Shown: in pieces, positions 46,009-57,344 of the stretch
How positions within the stretch are numbered: the first letter of the stretch is position 1
Layout: every line of letters begins with the position of its first letter
Assembly: GCF_004011695.2 (NCBI RefSeq)
Contig: NC_082411.1
Location: 1,472,001-1,536,000 of the forward strand
Length of the DNA: 64,000 bases
DNA from: Ascochyta rabiei
Lineage: Eukaryota > Ascomycota > Dothideomycetes > Pleosporales > Didymellaceae
Direction of reading: 5' to 3'
Position numbers and translations under genes: made by a program
The notes under the pieces: generated by a model
What the model saw: the letters and a program-made list of their open reading frames with translations, nothing else
The model's database searches: none
Told to the model about the DNA's origin: nothing

Positions 46009-47106
46009 AGAAACGATTTACAACTCATGGAGCTGCATTGCCTGGCGCTTGGATCGGCGCACTGATTGATCTACTATAATCCAACACGCGCACATATGCG
46101 TCGACGCCTCGACGCCTCGACCTTTTCTTGTATTTTTATTGTACCGGCGGTCTACCACGAAACGACTTGAAACGGGTCACTGGAGTTGTGTAAGTTGTGT
46201 AGCATAGGTTGGAGCAACATGGAGTTCAACTATTTGAAGAAAGACAGGGTAACGTTGAGTTGCAATACGACTTTTTCCAACCTGCCTCAATAACTTTTGT
46301 CCAACGCTGGGTTTCAGATTGCGTAGATCGTCGTGTTCGAAACTGTTTCACAGGTTTCGCGCTTCAGCTGCGTTGGTACTCGCCGTTTGCTCCTTGCTCG
46401 CCGCTTTAAGAGTTGACCCCACATCTCGACACAGAACATAGAGCTTCTTAGATCGAACGGTGCAGACCTGCTGAACGTACCACAACTTCCCAGCCAGACC
46501 ACACAAGGGTGCTTGTTGCGCTGTCCCATTGAAGCATCATGCACAAATTTCGCCGTTGACAACCTTGCAGCTAGTACAGGAAGGAAGCCGAAAGCTTTAA
46601 GCGCGCCCTATACCATCCCTCTCTAAGAAACTGGAGACTGAACAACTCAATGCTGTCAAGCCTTGCCAGAACTCAGAAAGAGTTTGTATAATTTACGAAA
46701 GGCCATGGTCTGGCCCTTGTCAGAACTCAACGCATTTAGTGGTTCGCTTCGTCACGCAACGTGGCTAGCCATAGAGAACAAAGAAGCTCTCATGGACTAA
46801 CCCTTCTGAGTAGCACTCTATATACTTCTAGACCTGGACTCCCGCTAGACCTCAGCCTCGTGGAAGACGACTCCAGAACCAGCTGTGCTTCTCGCCTGAA
46901 AGTCGTCACATACAGGAAGCCTGGGGTATCTAGACTCCCACTAAGAAGAGAGAACACGGCGAGGTCGAGGAGCTGGAGCAGGCCGAACCCTCGCATCGAG
47001 AGATGTGAATATGTCATATGCGAAGCTTCCTTGGCTGCAAATTAGATATAATCCCCCAATCGTTCAACCCAGCAAGTCAATTGCTTTGTATAGTACTCAT
47101 CACATC
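46009..47106. other. Intergenic region, nothing recognised
   Basis: About 1.1 kb between GDT1 and the peroxidase relic. A short CGTCGACGCCTCGACGCCTC repeat lies near 46098-46120. No gene was accepted. Confidence 0.45.
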
Positions 47107-48085
47107 ATGAAACTTTCTACTATCATTTTCGGTGGCCTCGGTGCCCTTACCATCTTTGAATGCACATACGCCTATCCAGAGATGGGCGCTACAGTACGCG
47201 CGATCGAGCAAAGAGTAGAGGAAAGGCAGCGGAGACCCGGGTTTCGACGAGTACCACCGCAAGTTCGGCGTCAAATCACAGGAGTTGCAGACCCAGAAGT
47301 ACCACAACGGGTTGCAGGACATTTTCAAAGTCCTTGGTAATCTGCGAGGCAAAGCTTCAAGCAGTACGGCGTCGGTATGGCGGATCTGATTCAATTCGCA
47401 GCGAAAAACGCTGTTGTCAGTAAGCAAACCCTCTGCAAATCCCCAATTTATCAAGACAACACCTAACGAAACATCAGCATGTCCTCTCGGCCCCCGCATC
47501 CGCACCTTCGTCGGCTGCAAAGACTCCTCCAAAGCCAACCAAGACGGGCTCCTCCCCAGCATCAACGACTCCGCAGACCAACCCATCGCCCTCTTCGGCG
47601 CCAAAACAATCAACCCCCACAAACTCGTAGCCCTCCTCGGCGCCCACACTACCTCGCAGCAATTCTTCGTCGACCCTAAGCGCGCCTCCTCGCCACAAGA
47701 CGGCACTCCGGCTACTTGGGATACACTATTCTATAACCAGACGCTCGGCCTAGGCCCGCTGCCCAAAGCTGTCATGCGCTTCCCCAGCGATGTTGTCCTT
47801 GCGCAGGATTCGAGGACCAAGGTCGAGTGGGAGAAGTTTAGCAGGGGCGCTCAGGGACAGGAACATTGGAATAAGGACTATTCTTATAGCTATATCCGGT
47901 TCTCGTTGCTGGGTGTTAACAATATCAATACTTTGACGGAGTGTACCAAGGTTTTGCCCATGCAGAATAAGTCGTTCAGGGGCGCGGGGGATTTTGTTGA
48001 TCACGGAGTAGGAGGTGGGATGCGTGGTGGATGGGATTGGGTTTGTATAGCTTGCCCTAGCGGAATGTTATTTGATGGCTGGTAG
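47107..48085 (+). pseudogene. Class II-like heme peroxidase relic
   Basis: The 5' part (47107 on) encodes a normal secretory start, MKLSTIIFGGLGALTIFECT, and about 20 mature residues, but this frame ends at 47340. From 47377, in another frame, the proximal half of a fungal secreted peroxidase appears: GMADLIQFAAKNAVV, a 58-nt intron (47420-47477), then TCPLGPRIRTFVG, LFGAKTINPHKLVALLGAHT (proximal heme His) and DPKRASSPQDGTPATWDTLF. The region that should hold the distal Arg and His (about 100 residues) is missing between the two parts, and the C-terminus after LTECTKVLPMQNK no longer resembles the family. The gene therefore looks deleted and frameshifted. A functional short protein from ATG 47377 (216 aa) is possible but would lack the distal catalytic residues. 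Confidence 0.75.
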
Positions 48086-49052
48086 CAATACTGACTTGTT
48101 CTGCAGCAGCGTAGGAATAATTTCATGTTTGGCATCACTGAACCCTTTTCTCTTGCCTGTTACTAAGATAATCCCAAATCTTTCATAACATGCCCCACTA
48201 CACAGCAGTATTTGCTACCTGACGGCAAGTGTCGTGTTGTAAAACCTCCGGGGGGCCCTCGTATCGCAAGAGAAGCCGAGCGCAATGCTATAGCGGCAGC
48301 TATTTAAGCAGTACTGCTGGAAAGCTTCAGCGCATTGATTCGTGCTCTGTAGCTCCTAGAAATGTGGCTGAAGTCTTGAATTACCTTTTCGGGCCATAGG
48401 TATCTGCAGACTAGTATCGAGTTCCTCTTGTAAAGTTGACGACTAAGGGTTTGTAGCCGGCTTTTTCGGCAACACAAGAGCGGGGAGGGATATCACAGTT
48501 CAGCGCCCTGTGTCCTTCCGCCTTCCGCCTCAACTAGGCGTTCCCTAGATTGCCACTCATGAACGACTGACACATCTGTGTGTATCGGATATGTCGGCAG
48601 CGTGTGCACATATGCAACAGATGGCCTGAAATCTATCCATTGTAAATTTACACACCAAAGACCCAAGAGTCGTTTCCATACTTCATAAGGCTTAAGATGG
48701 TACTACACGAACGATATGTCGGAGGATGAAGACACACGAGACAAGGTCAGGGATAATATGCTTTGAAAAAAACTAACCGTGAGTGCTAAATGCGACTCCG
48801 CGATAAAGACCCATCTAATGTTCGAGAGAATTCTGAGAGATGGACAGCTCTTGAAAGCTTGATTCTGTGTATCTTTCACACGGCTGAAAACAATGTACTG
48901 TACAGACACATCTGTGCTAAGCATTCAGAAGCAAGACAGAGACACAACTAGCATCAAGAAATCTAGCATATTCGGTTCAGTTATCTTGACTCTTGAAATT
49001 TGGTATTTCGAACTCAATATCTACGCAATTACTAACCAGAATGCGTACAAAT
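48086..49052. other. Intergenic region, nothing recognised
   Basis: About 970 nt between the peroxidase relic and the betaine-lipid synthase gene (convergent). No repeat or gene seen. Confidence 0.45.
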
Positions 49053-51866
49053 CTATTCATCCACATGCATAGCTGGTGCCTCGAGCTCCAACTCAGCTAG
49101 GCTGGTCTGCCTCGTACGGGTCTTGATGTCTTCCTGCTCAAGACCAACCTCCTTAGTGCAGATCCACGTTGACGCATACATATTGACCCTGCATAAGTTA
49201 GTAAGACACTTTAACAAAGCAGCGAGACCACTTACCGATCGATACAGCTGCCCGGCACCCGCACAGCAACCCTCTTACAGCTAAATCCGTTCTCTCCAAA
49301 TACCTTGAGATACCACGGCTCCAACCCCGCACTCCTCAACATGACCCTGCCTTTGACTTTCAGCGCCTTGTTCAACGCGCGAATCTGCTTGACTGCCTGT
49401 TGTCCTGTCGGAGGGAACCAGTCCATGCTGTCCATAACCACAACAATGGTCAGAGTAGATGGTCGCATACGCGCGATAACCTCGCTGATCTCGTCGGTAT
49501 GGATGCGCAGACCGTTGAACGCGTTGGGTTTGCTGAGTTTGACGTGGCTCTTGGGAGAGAGGTACGTGGGGTGAGAACTCGGTGTGTAGTGGCCCAAGAG
49601 AGTGAGGAGGTAGTAATGATTCTGAGTGCTGAGGAGCGTGGTGTTGATGACAGGTTCGAAAGTATTGAGGACATATTCGTAAATGGCGTTGCCCGAGCTG
49701 CTCTTCAACGCTTCGTCGGATGGCTCTTCATGGAACGCCATGTACTCTTCACCCGCATTCTTCTTTGCTGTCTTGGTTTCAGAGAAGTCGGCTGTCTTGA
49801 TGAAGTCGGCTTCGATGACGGCGCGTTGAGCGGGTGGAACACCGAGGGCTTTCCAGAGCCACTTTTCATTGCCAAGGATGCAGTAGGTGAGAATCTTGGA
49901 GTGTAAGACTGTTTTGATGCTGCGCTGCCAGATTTCGCGCTGTTCGTTGAGTGTTTGTGCTGCGCACAATTTCTTGACATCGGAAGACATGCCAAGGAGG
50001 CGGAAGAGCCAGCCTCCCATGGCGAGGGCATTACCAGAGCCACCGGAGTAGTAGAGGCCCTTGGAAGATGAGGAGAAAACCGAGGGACCGTTGTGGAGCC
50101 AGAATTGGAAGGCTTCACTTGAGAGGTGAGGGCTCAACTTCTGAATCAGTATGTTCTTGAAGTCACCGTGTTTGCCTTCGCCAAATAGCTTCCACACGTC
50201 TTGATATCCAAGAGCAGTGAGTGAGGCGACCTTGAGTTCAAGAAGGTGGTTTTGTGATGGGTTGAGATCGACAGCGTGGACTCGGCGTGGGTTTGCAAGA
50301 CAGAAAGACAATATGTTGTCGCCTGCCGATCCGATGGCGAGGATGACATCGTTGGCACTGGGCTTCAAGATACGGTGGTCCGCAACGTCGTCCTCCCAAG
50401 TGAATGCGTAGATGTACGAGTTGTTAAACCGAGCGTGTTTGAGAAGTGTCGAGTCGTAGTGAATACGCCAGTGGTGGTTTTGATACCAGGTAGCCGGTAA
50501 AGGAAGCGAAGACTGAAGATTCACAATGGCCGACTCGTATGCTTTGGAATGAATCTCAATATCGGTCTGCGTGGCGCCAGTTTGGAGGTCAAGAGCGGAG
50601 AGATATGGCGATTCTGTAGCAGCTGCGTCGATCTCTGCGAGCTTCTTTGTTGAGGCGCCACTGTCTTTGGGGCAGCCAACCCAGATGTAGTAGGGAAGCT
50701 TGATGCCAGTACAGAAGAAGTTATTGCGGGCGTTGATGCTCAAGACAGTACCAAATCGATACTCAAGGTAGTCCTGTAGCATGTCAGCCAGAGTTTTCTT
50801 GTTTTTTGACAATACAACCCACTCTTCTCGCAGCTTCGAGGTTGACGCGGTCGATCTCAAACCAAGTTCGCCAGAATACCCTCGAAAGCCACATACAATG
50901 GCGATCTATCGCACCACCGATGTAATTTCGACCCCTGAAGTCGATCTGGTTCTGCACGTAGAAGTCTACCACACCCGCAACACCGTTGGGGCTCAAGAGA
51001 CTCTCGATCGAGTCGATCACCGGGTAGAACTCTGGAATCATCGACAGAGCGTAGCTCATAGTGACGAGCTCAGCTCCACCAGCGTCTGCATTCTCATCAA
51101 GATCGCGCACTTTGTGTCCCTTGACCTTGTATTCTTTTCGCTCGTAGGCCTGGGCTTCGTGTTCGTGGAGGCGGAAAGCGCGTGCATCTTGACAGATGAC
51201 CTTGACGTTTTTCCATCCAAGACGAGCGAAGCGCTTACGAGCCATCTCGCAGAGGCTTGGAGAAAGGTCAACGATATCTAATAGCATCAGCATTGAAGCA
51301 TGGCTGTGGTGGTTTTGCTTACAAACTGCGCGGAAAATTTCTGGCACTGAGATGAAGCTGTTCATCTGCTCCACATTCCAACCAGTGCCACCACCGATCT
51401 GTCCAAGTCAGCCAGATGTATTCCAATCTTACTCACGAAGCTTACATCAACCCAGACTGGGCGCTGAGAGATGAGGCCAGCCTCAGCTCGGTGCTTCAAT
51501 TGTGCTGCAACTAAACCTAACATGTCCTCACGACCGCGAAGAAGCCGTACGCGAGTGGCATCGTAAACGCTAGCTTGGGCTTTGTAGAAGCTCTCCTAAG
51601 TCGGGTCAGCATTCACTTTCTGGTCCAGTTTCTATGGGTCGCACCAAAGCATCCTGCTGACTTCCAGTGCCGTCACCTGTGTGCGGTTTAAGAAAACAGT
51701 TGTAGATGAACTTTAGGTGAGCTTCTATGCTGTTTGTCGGCTCTGTCTTGCTTCTGGGTCTGAGTGCGAGAAAAAAGATGGTAACAAGAAATAGGCCAAG
51801 GACACCCAGAGACAATGTCAGCTGCTGGAATGGGTCCCTAGGGACGTATGCTTGAAGATCCAGCAT
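49053..51866 (-). CDS. BTA1: Betaine lipid synthase (BtaB-BtaA fusion)
   Basis: Six exons (51645-51866, 51446-51595, 51323-51398, 50823-51277, 49236-50773, 49053-49188) encode 858 aa. Bta1 makes diacylglyceryl-trimethylhomoserine, a phosphorus-free membrane lipid that replaces phosphatidylcholine under phosphate limitation. The N-terminus has a membrane helix (TLSLGVLGLFLVTIFFLALR). The SAM-dependent N-methyltransferase (BtaB) half follows: VWVDIGGGTGWNVEQMN, then VDLSPSLCEMARKRF. The BtaA (DUF3419) half contains YIYAFTWEDDVADHRIL, ILAIGSAGDNILSFCL, VHAVDLNPSQNHLLELK and FEPVINTTLL. The last exon completes DRVNMYASTWICTKEVG. All introns are about 46-53 nt with good frames. A second in-frame ATG at 52007 would add a further hydrophobic stretch. 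This is the fungal fused form of two bacterial enzymes. Confidence 0.95.
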
Positions 51867-52927
51867 AGCTGTAACTTTGGACTTGAAAGTAGCAATAGAA
51901 ACGAGCAGCAAGAGCACAAACAAACACAAGAGAGGTGACGAGGGGTTAAATGGAGGGGCATTCCGAAGCACTCTCCGACTTCGGTTCGTCACAATCCTGA
52001 CCCACATGATGCTAAAGGATGATACATACGCAAGGCCTCGTACTCACACATTGTAAGGCTTGCCAGCCAATAGAACAAGACACATGGTAAGGTGATCTGA
52101 AAGCGGCGCAACAGCCCTTGTCTTCAAGCGAGACTCATACGCCATGAGCAAAGGTACGCTTGTGTACCGCTATCAGCGGCTACGAAGCGTCTTGATTGCA
52201 CCGACAGATTCTCCAGATTCGTGGGGAACAGCGGTGTTTTGGTAGCCTATGAGATTGGAGCTTTGTTACTCGTGGACGGAGAATGCTTGGTGTTGAGGTT
52301 CTGGAGTTGAGCGCAACGTTCTTTCGGGGACCAATGAGAGAGTGTGTATCCGCACCGTGCTAACACCGCGCAAAGATGCAGGGACAACTACTTTCGACGA
52401 TCAGTTGTGTCAAATACAACTCGCAGGAGACTTCAAGGGCAAGACGGCCGACATTCACGCGATCTGCCTCTCCTTCCAAAAGCATCGGGTTAATTCGGCC
52501 ATCTGATGTAGGTAGTGATGAGGCGTTAAGCTGGAGCAAAACTTCTCACGGGCGAGACGACAGCGTATCGGTAACGACGGCCTGCAGAATTGTAATATGG
52601 TTTAGTCTGAAAGAGTGATTTTGGGGAGCTCTTTGCTGGACACCCGAGTGTACATGTGGTCAATTTGCCACATGCACATGTGGAAGGGGCTCTGTCCGGT
52701 GCACAGAGCTATTCTGATTAGCCGAGTTCAGCCTCTGTGATGGCCATTAGGCATCGCTGCATCGATCAGGTAGCCAGATCTCGTGGTGCAGTTTGCAACA
52801 GCCGCATCATGTTGAGGGAGGGTTGGAAGAGTCAGCCGTTGAGGAAGGAAGACGCGACAATTTCTGGCAAGAAAAGCGGGGCGTTGATTTTGCTTCTGGA
52901 AATCGCAGCCGCTCACTCTCCAACACG
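51867..52927. other. Intergenic region with a small inverted repeat
   Basis: About 1.1 kb upstream of the betaine-lipid synthase. CATGTGG (52653-52659) and CCACATG (52668-52674) can form a hairpin, followed by another CATGTGG. No gene was accepted. Confidence 0.45.
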
Positions 52928-54224
52928 TCACAACATTCTTGAGTTGACCGGCTGCTCAAGCATTTTGACATTCGCAAAACTGCTATAAATGTCTTGTACA
53001 CGCGCTGATTTTTGGCTAAGCCTTTCAACACTGACCGCAGCCCACATCTTCAACACTAATCGGCCCTTCAGGTGCTTGTCCATGTACATGTCTGGCAGCT
53101 TTGGAACGTCCTTGAAGTCAATTGTGGTGATGTGCGACCGAATACTATGTTTCTCAACAATGTTCATCATCTCGTCGGTCAGAGGCTTGGTAGCCACCAA
53201 GCTGCCACAGACAGCCAATTCCTTGAATACCAAATCAAAAGCACCAAACTTAAAACCATCAGGTGGCAGACCAAGCGGAATGCATACACCTCGAGGTCAC
53301 AGAATCTTGAAGCTCCACTTGGTCGTGGGCACGTCATCTGTACAAACGACAACACCTGCGACTCCGCCAGCATCGCCGCCGAACTTGATGACCTGCTCTG
53401 CAGCATCCTTGGCGTTGTAGTCGACCACCTTATCTGCCCTCAGAGCTTCAGGGCCAACTTTTCGTGTGAGATCCTGACCCTCCTCGCGGTTGTCGATGGC
53501 GACTGTTGGGTGCCTTAGGGCCTTTAAAAATTGGATTGCCAGCTGTCCTAACCCGCCAGTGCCAATGACAGCAACAGGCAGATCTTTTGACAAACCCAGC
53601 TTCGAAATGCCGCCCCATACTGTAGCCTGTTGACATCTCAGCACAAGTAGGTCAAAGACGTCGTTGTACTCACACCAGCGCACATCATGGGGGCTGCTTG
53701 CTCGAACGACAACCCCTCAAGAAGAAGAGTTGAGCTATCCGCATCTGCGACAATGTATTCCACAAAGGCTCCACCGTCCTGAATACCCGCCATCTCCTTG
53801 TTCTCGCAGAGCCTCATATTGGGCAGATCACCCTCGCGATAGTTGCTGCACCCGTGGCAGTCGTTGTACGCATGTCGAAGGTTGAGCATACCGACACGTT
53901 GACCAATCTTCCAGCTTTTACTGGCTCTGTCGCCAAGAGCGACAACCGTACCTACAGGCTTGTGTGATGGTGTCACATGGAGTTTAGACTGGTATACGCC
54001 CTCGTAGACCTGGTTGTCCGTGTGGCAGAACCCTGCAGCACCGACTTCAGGAGGAGGTCGTTATCACCATACTCCGGAACTGGGATTTCTTGAATTTCAT
54101 ATGCTTGATCGAACGATCACAAGGTCAGCTTGAAGTCTTATGCAAGGAATTTGCTCGTACTCTCGTCCCTAACATAACCTACTTTGGTAAGGCGCGCTGC
54201 CTTCATGGTCTTGGGAACGGACAT
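52928..54224 (-). pseudogene. Zinc alcohol dehydrogenase pseudogene (MDR family)
   Basis: The remnant can be read from MSVPKTMKAARLTK (54224) through DQAYEIQEIPVPEYGDNDLL, AGFCHTDNQVYEGVYQSKLH, VTPSHKPVGTVVALG, the structural zinc region ending CHGCSNYREGDLPNMRLCEN, a normal 47-nt intron (53627-53673), AVIGTGGLGQLAIQFL (Rossmann motif), and a C-terminus with DMYMDKHLKGRLVLK. Lesions: the expected 3' splice site before DQAYEI lacks AG (near 54107); a one-base deletion breaks the frame near 54044; the catalytic-site HEPVG reads HKPVG; a structural-zinc Cys appears to be Tyr; and an in-frame TGA stands at 53297-53299 between FKIL and PRGV. The family is NAD-dependent yeast-Adh-like. Several independent hits make a sequencing error unlikely. 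Confidence 0.85.
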
Positions 54225-55037
54225 GCTGTAGATTGTTTCGAAGCTTCGCTTTTGATAAGTTACAATTACTTGGTATGGTGACGAGTTCTAATACGCTTGG
54301 ATTAACAATTTCTATGGAAGCTTTTCTAGGGGAGGCTCATGACGTCAACCAGACGTTGCAGAGTCCACTGCATATAGCCGTCTTCCCCTAGTGTACTGGT
54401 TACGCTAATGGTTCTTACATGGACGGACCGACAGCCTCAACATCGCATTCATGGTCTTGCGATCAAACACTAGTTCCGGACGCGGGGCGTATAGCGTGAG
54501 AAAGGCGGATGCGCGGTCGGCTTTCCGCGCTGGTATTACGTGCGGGTGGAAGCGGGATAATACGATGCGCGTCACGGGGCCCGAGGAGGTGGTTGATGTC
54601 ATGGTGCGGGTGAGGAAGGAGAAGAAGGGAAGGAGTAGAAGGGAAGGGTAATGGGACTTGGAAGGTATTGAAGGGCTGGGGGAAGTTGTGGTAAGAAATG
54701 AATAGTAGTTGTTGGGAAGAGGTGGATGTCGTTGTGTTGGGTGCATGGGTGTGGTGGCATGTGCGTGGAGAGCCGAAGGGTTCCTGCAGGTGAGACTGGG
54801 CACAGCGACACAAGAAAGTGAGTAGTTAAGCTGACTTCCCGGTCATATTGAATATATTGATATCTTGGTACCACGTCGTATGGGCGCATATGTACAGGAT
54901 CATTGTAGTAATTACATGCTGTCTGTAAACAAGGTAAGTTGCTGCTTTCCCGTCGCCTGCTAGATTTTTCTCTCTGCAGAATCAGGCCTTACCACCAAAC
55001 AAGTAGATGTCAAAGATCTTATAACTACTCAGTGTGC
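54225..55037. other. Intergenic region with a doubtful small ORF
   Basis: About 810 nt. A minus-strand frame (54603-54406, about 65 codons) reads TRIVLSRFHPHVIPARKADR and looks faintly protein-like, but no family match or splice structure could be established. Confidence 0.35.
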
Positions 55038-56183
55038 CTACGATGGCCTCTTGGAACGCTTTTGGTGTGGCGCATCATTTGCTTCTTCTAGGGTCTCGCG
55101 CAAACGCTTGTTCCATGGAGGAGTGGGCAACGAATACGATTCTAGCTCGACAGCAGATAGACAAATTGGCCGTTGAGATGCTTGTTTGTTCGTCTTTTCT
55201 GCTGTCGACAGATCACTTGTGTCATTGACACTATTCTGTGGCAAGACTTCGCTTTGAGAGTCGTCTTGAGTAGGCGGAGTGCACGGCAGGAAGTCAACTG
55301 GTGGACTGAAGACGTCGCTTTGCTGAGTACTGTTGAATGAGTCTTGGGTGTGCGTGTCCGTTGGATATGGGCCAGGAAGCGCGGCGATGGAGAACGATCG
55401 CGCTGTACCGTTCATCTCTTGAGTATCCGGGAGGTCCGCGAAAATATCAGCGGTTCGTAGAAGTGAAACCGATGACGATGACTCTTCGGCACCATCTATT
55501 GTGCGCAGCTGTTCTGAGTCGCCATCGGTTATGGTAATTATGGGTATATATGTTGGTTGTAGATTCGAAGGAGTTATAGCTGGATGCTCCCGAGCAGCGT
55601 CCTGTGCGAGTGTGAGACTGGGATCCAGAGTGCCACTATACGCTGGTCCATTCGCCGGGCATGTCTCCTTCGGACAGCGGATAGGCCTCATCAAGCCCTT
55701 ATCTTCGCAGACGGCAGATGCACAGGCAGCGACGAAGTCTGGAGATTTGGAGAGTTCATTTCGTTTTAGTGTGGGCGTTGGGATATATAGGGTATTTGGA
55801 TCTGTGCTATCTTGAATTCCCTCATCGACTGGTTGGTCTGAACAACCGTACCCCGAACGGTCTACCTGTGGCAGTAGCTTCTCGAAGTCCGGGTCCTTGT
55901 GGTGGAAGTAGAAGCTTGTGTTAGCTGATACAGGCGGTCCGTTGGGCCCACACACTGGGCGCTGTGATGTATCGTAGATCGATCCAACTTGACCAATGCG
56001 TTTGTCGGGGCGAGTACGCACCAACCTAGGAGGCTTCTTAGGAGTAACGATAGCGCTCGACAAGACCTCGCGCAATGCCAAAAGGTGAGATGCATCGACG
56101 CGATACTCTGGTAGTAAGGTCTGAATGATCTGGCCCAACAGCTCATCAGACGAGCACAAGGCGGTGAAGGTGCCTGGTGCCAT
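55038..56183 (-). CDS. Uncharacterised Pro/Ser/Thr-rich protein
   Basis: Single-exon 381-aa protein from ATG 56183. The N-terminal 60 residues may form a helical domain (FTALCSSDELLGQIIQTLLP, then SHLLALREVLSSAIVTPKKP). The rest is low complexity, rich in Ser, Thr, Pro and Asp, with recurrent short TPP/SPP motifs (FSPPVDFLPCTPPTQDD) that suit phosphorylation by proline-directed kinases. The C-terminus is basic (WNKRLRETLEEANDAPHQKR), a possible nuclear signal. No domain was recognised, so existence as a gene rests on the long open frame and composition. The frame opens upstream only with TTG. Confidence 0.6.
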   Translation of the reverse strand: MAPGTFTALCSSDELLGQIIQTLLPEYRVDASHLLALREVLSSAIVTPKKPPRLVRTRPDKRIGQVGSIYDTSQRPVCGPNGPPVSANTSFYFHHKDPDFEKLLPQVDRSGYGCSDQPVDEGIQDSTDPNTLYIPTPTLKRNELSKSPDFVAACASAVCEDKGLMRPIRCPKETCPANGPAYSGTLDPSLTLAQDAAREHPAITPSNLQPTYIPIITITDGDSEQLRTIDGAEESSSSVSLLRTADIFADLPDTQEMNGTARSFSIAALPGPYPTDTHTQDSFNSTQQSDVFSPPVDFLPCTPPTQDDSQSEVLPQNSVNDTSDLSTAEKTNKQASQRPICLSAVELESYSLPTPPWNKRLRETLEEANDAPHQKRSKRPS

Positions 56184-57344
56184 ATTGTTCAGCGATGTGT
56201 CGCTCAATCAGCAAGTTTTGTCGCACTTACGTCGGCGGGAGGGAGGGAAGCGAGTGTCTGGGAATACTGGAGCCATCATGAAGAGGTGTTTTCAGATGCT
56301 ATGGACAGACGTAGAGACACCGGAACTGTCCTGGTAGGGGCGGAGTGGCCGGTAATGCGAATGGCTGAGATGACAATACTGGTGCGAGTGAATCCGGCGC
56401 GAGGATGACGGTCGGAGATAACAAAGGCGTAACGGGGTAGTTATGATAGTGAGAAGTCGTCGTGGGGAAGGTTCGTAGAAGATGCTCTGTTACCCGAGTG
56501 CAGCTGCACGGTGCAGGCGATGAAGTCAAGGGGGAGCTTCCTTTTGTGCGCCGCTGACATTCGTTGTCGCCACTCTGTCCTGTATATACTGCGAGATGTG
56601 TTGGGGTCTCGGGCGTATTTTCTGTTGTCTCAGAACAATTCGACGTCACGCGTTTGAGGTCCACGCGTGGTGGGCGTGCAGATAAATACGGCACATAACC
56701 GAAGGATGGTTCAACTTCAGGCAGCAGCAGCAGGCACCCACACTATATCCCCATAAATTTTCGACGTCTATGCGTGTATAATATCCAGATTTTGTGTTGT
56801 CCATGCTTGTATTCAAGCTCGCTGTCGGTGATCACCGCCTTGTAGGTGCGGCCCCATGCGCTTTGTTTGGCTGTATCTGGTGACACGCAACAAGCCCAGT
56901 GCAGACATACAGAGAGATGCGTGACGCAAGAAAAGCTTAATACGTCCGCAGCGTCTTGTGAATTGACCAGCTCTTTCTTAGTAAAGATGAGACGACATGA
57001 GTTTGCACAAGAGAAGGTGAGACGTGGATTATTGAAGAGGCTTGGTCCGTGACGACAACACTGTCATTTGTACTACGCCAGCACTGCGAATGAAGAAGCA
57101 ACTAGAACATGGTGCGTTGATGGAAATCGGAACTGTTTGATGCATACTTTCAAAACTTACATCTCTCGATCCTTCTGCTGGGCATGGAAGGGAGCGGTGG
57201 CTGCGTTGGAAGTTGCCGCGTTGGAATAGCTCCGCGCGCCGGTGTCACTCATTGTCATGATATCGAAATTACATACAAAAACATACATACAAGTGCGTCA
57301 AGATCGTCTCTAGATCTGATCGCTGTTCTCCTTGCCTTCAAAAC
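56184..57344. other. Intergenic region with a small ORF and a partial duplication
   Basis: About 1.16 kb. It includes a 31-codon minus-strand ORF (57252-57157) beginning MSDTGARSYSNAATSNAATA and ending at a GTAAGT, and a copy of the choline-oxidase 3' end (57148-57180). No complete gene could be built. Confidence 0.45.

Noticed and set aside
47077..47706. A 209-codon minus-strand ORF over the peroxidase relic
   Set aside because: Its sequence is unlike protein and it is antisense to recognisable peroxidase blocks.
56299..56694. A 131-codon minus-strand ORF rich in Pro, Ser and Thr
   Set aside because: It lies directly upstream of the gene starting at 56183, looks like leader sequence and has no recognisable domain.
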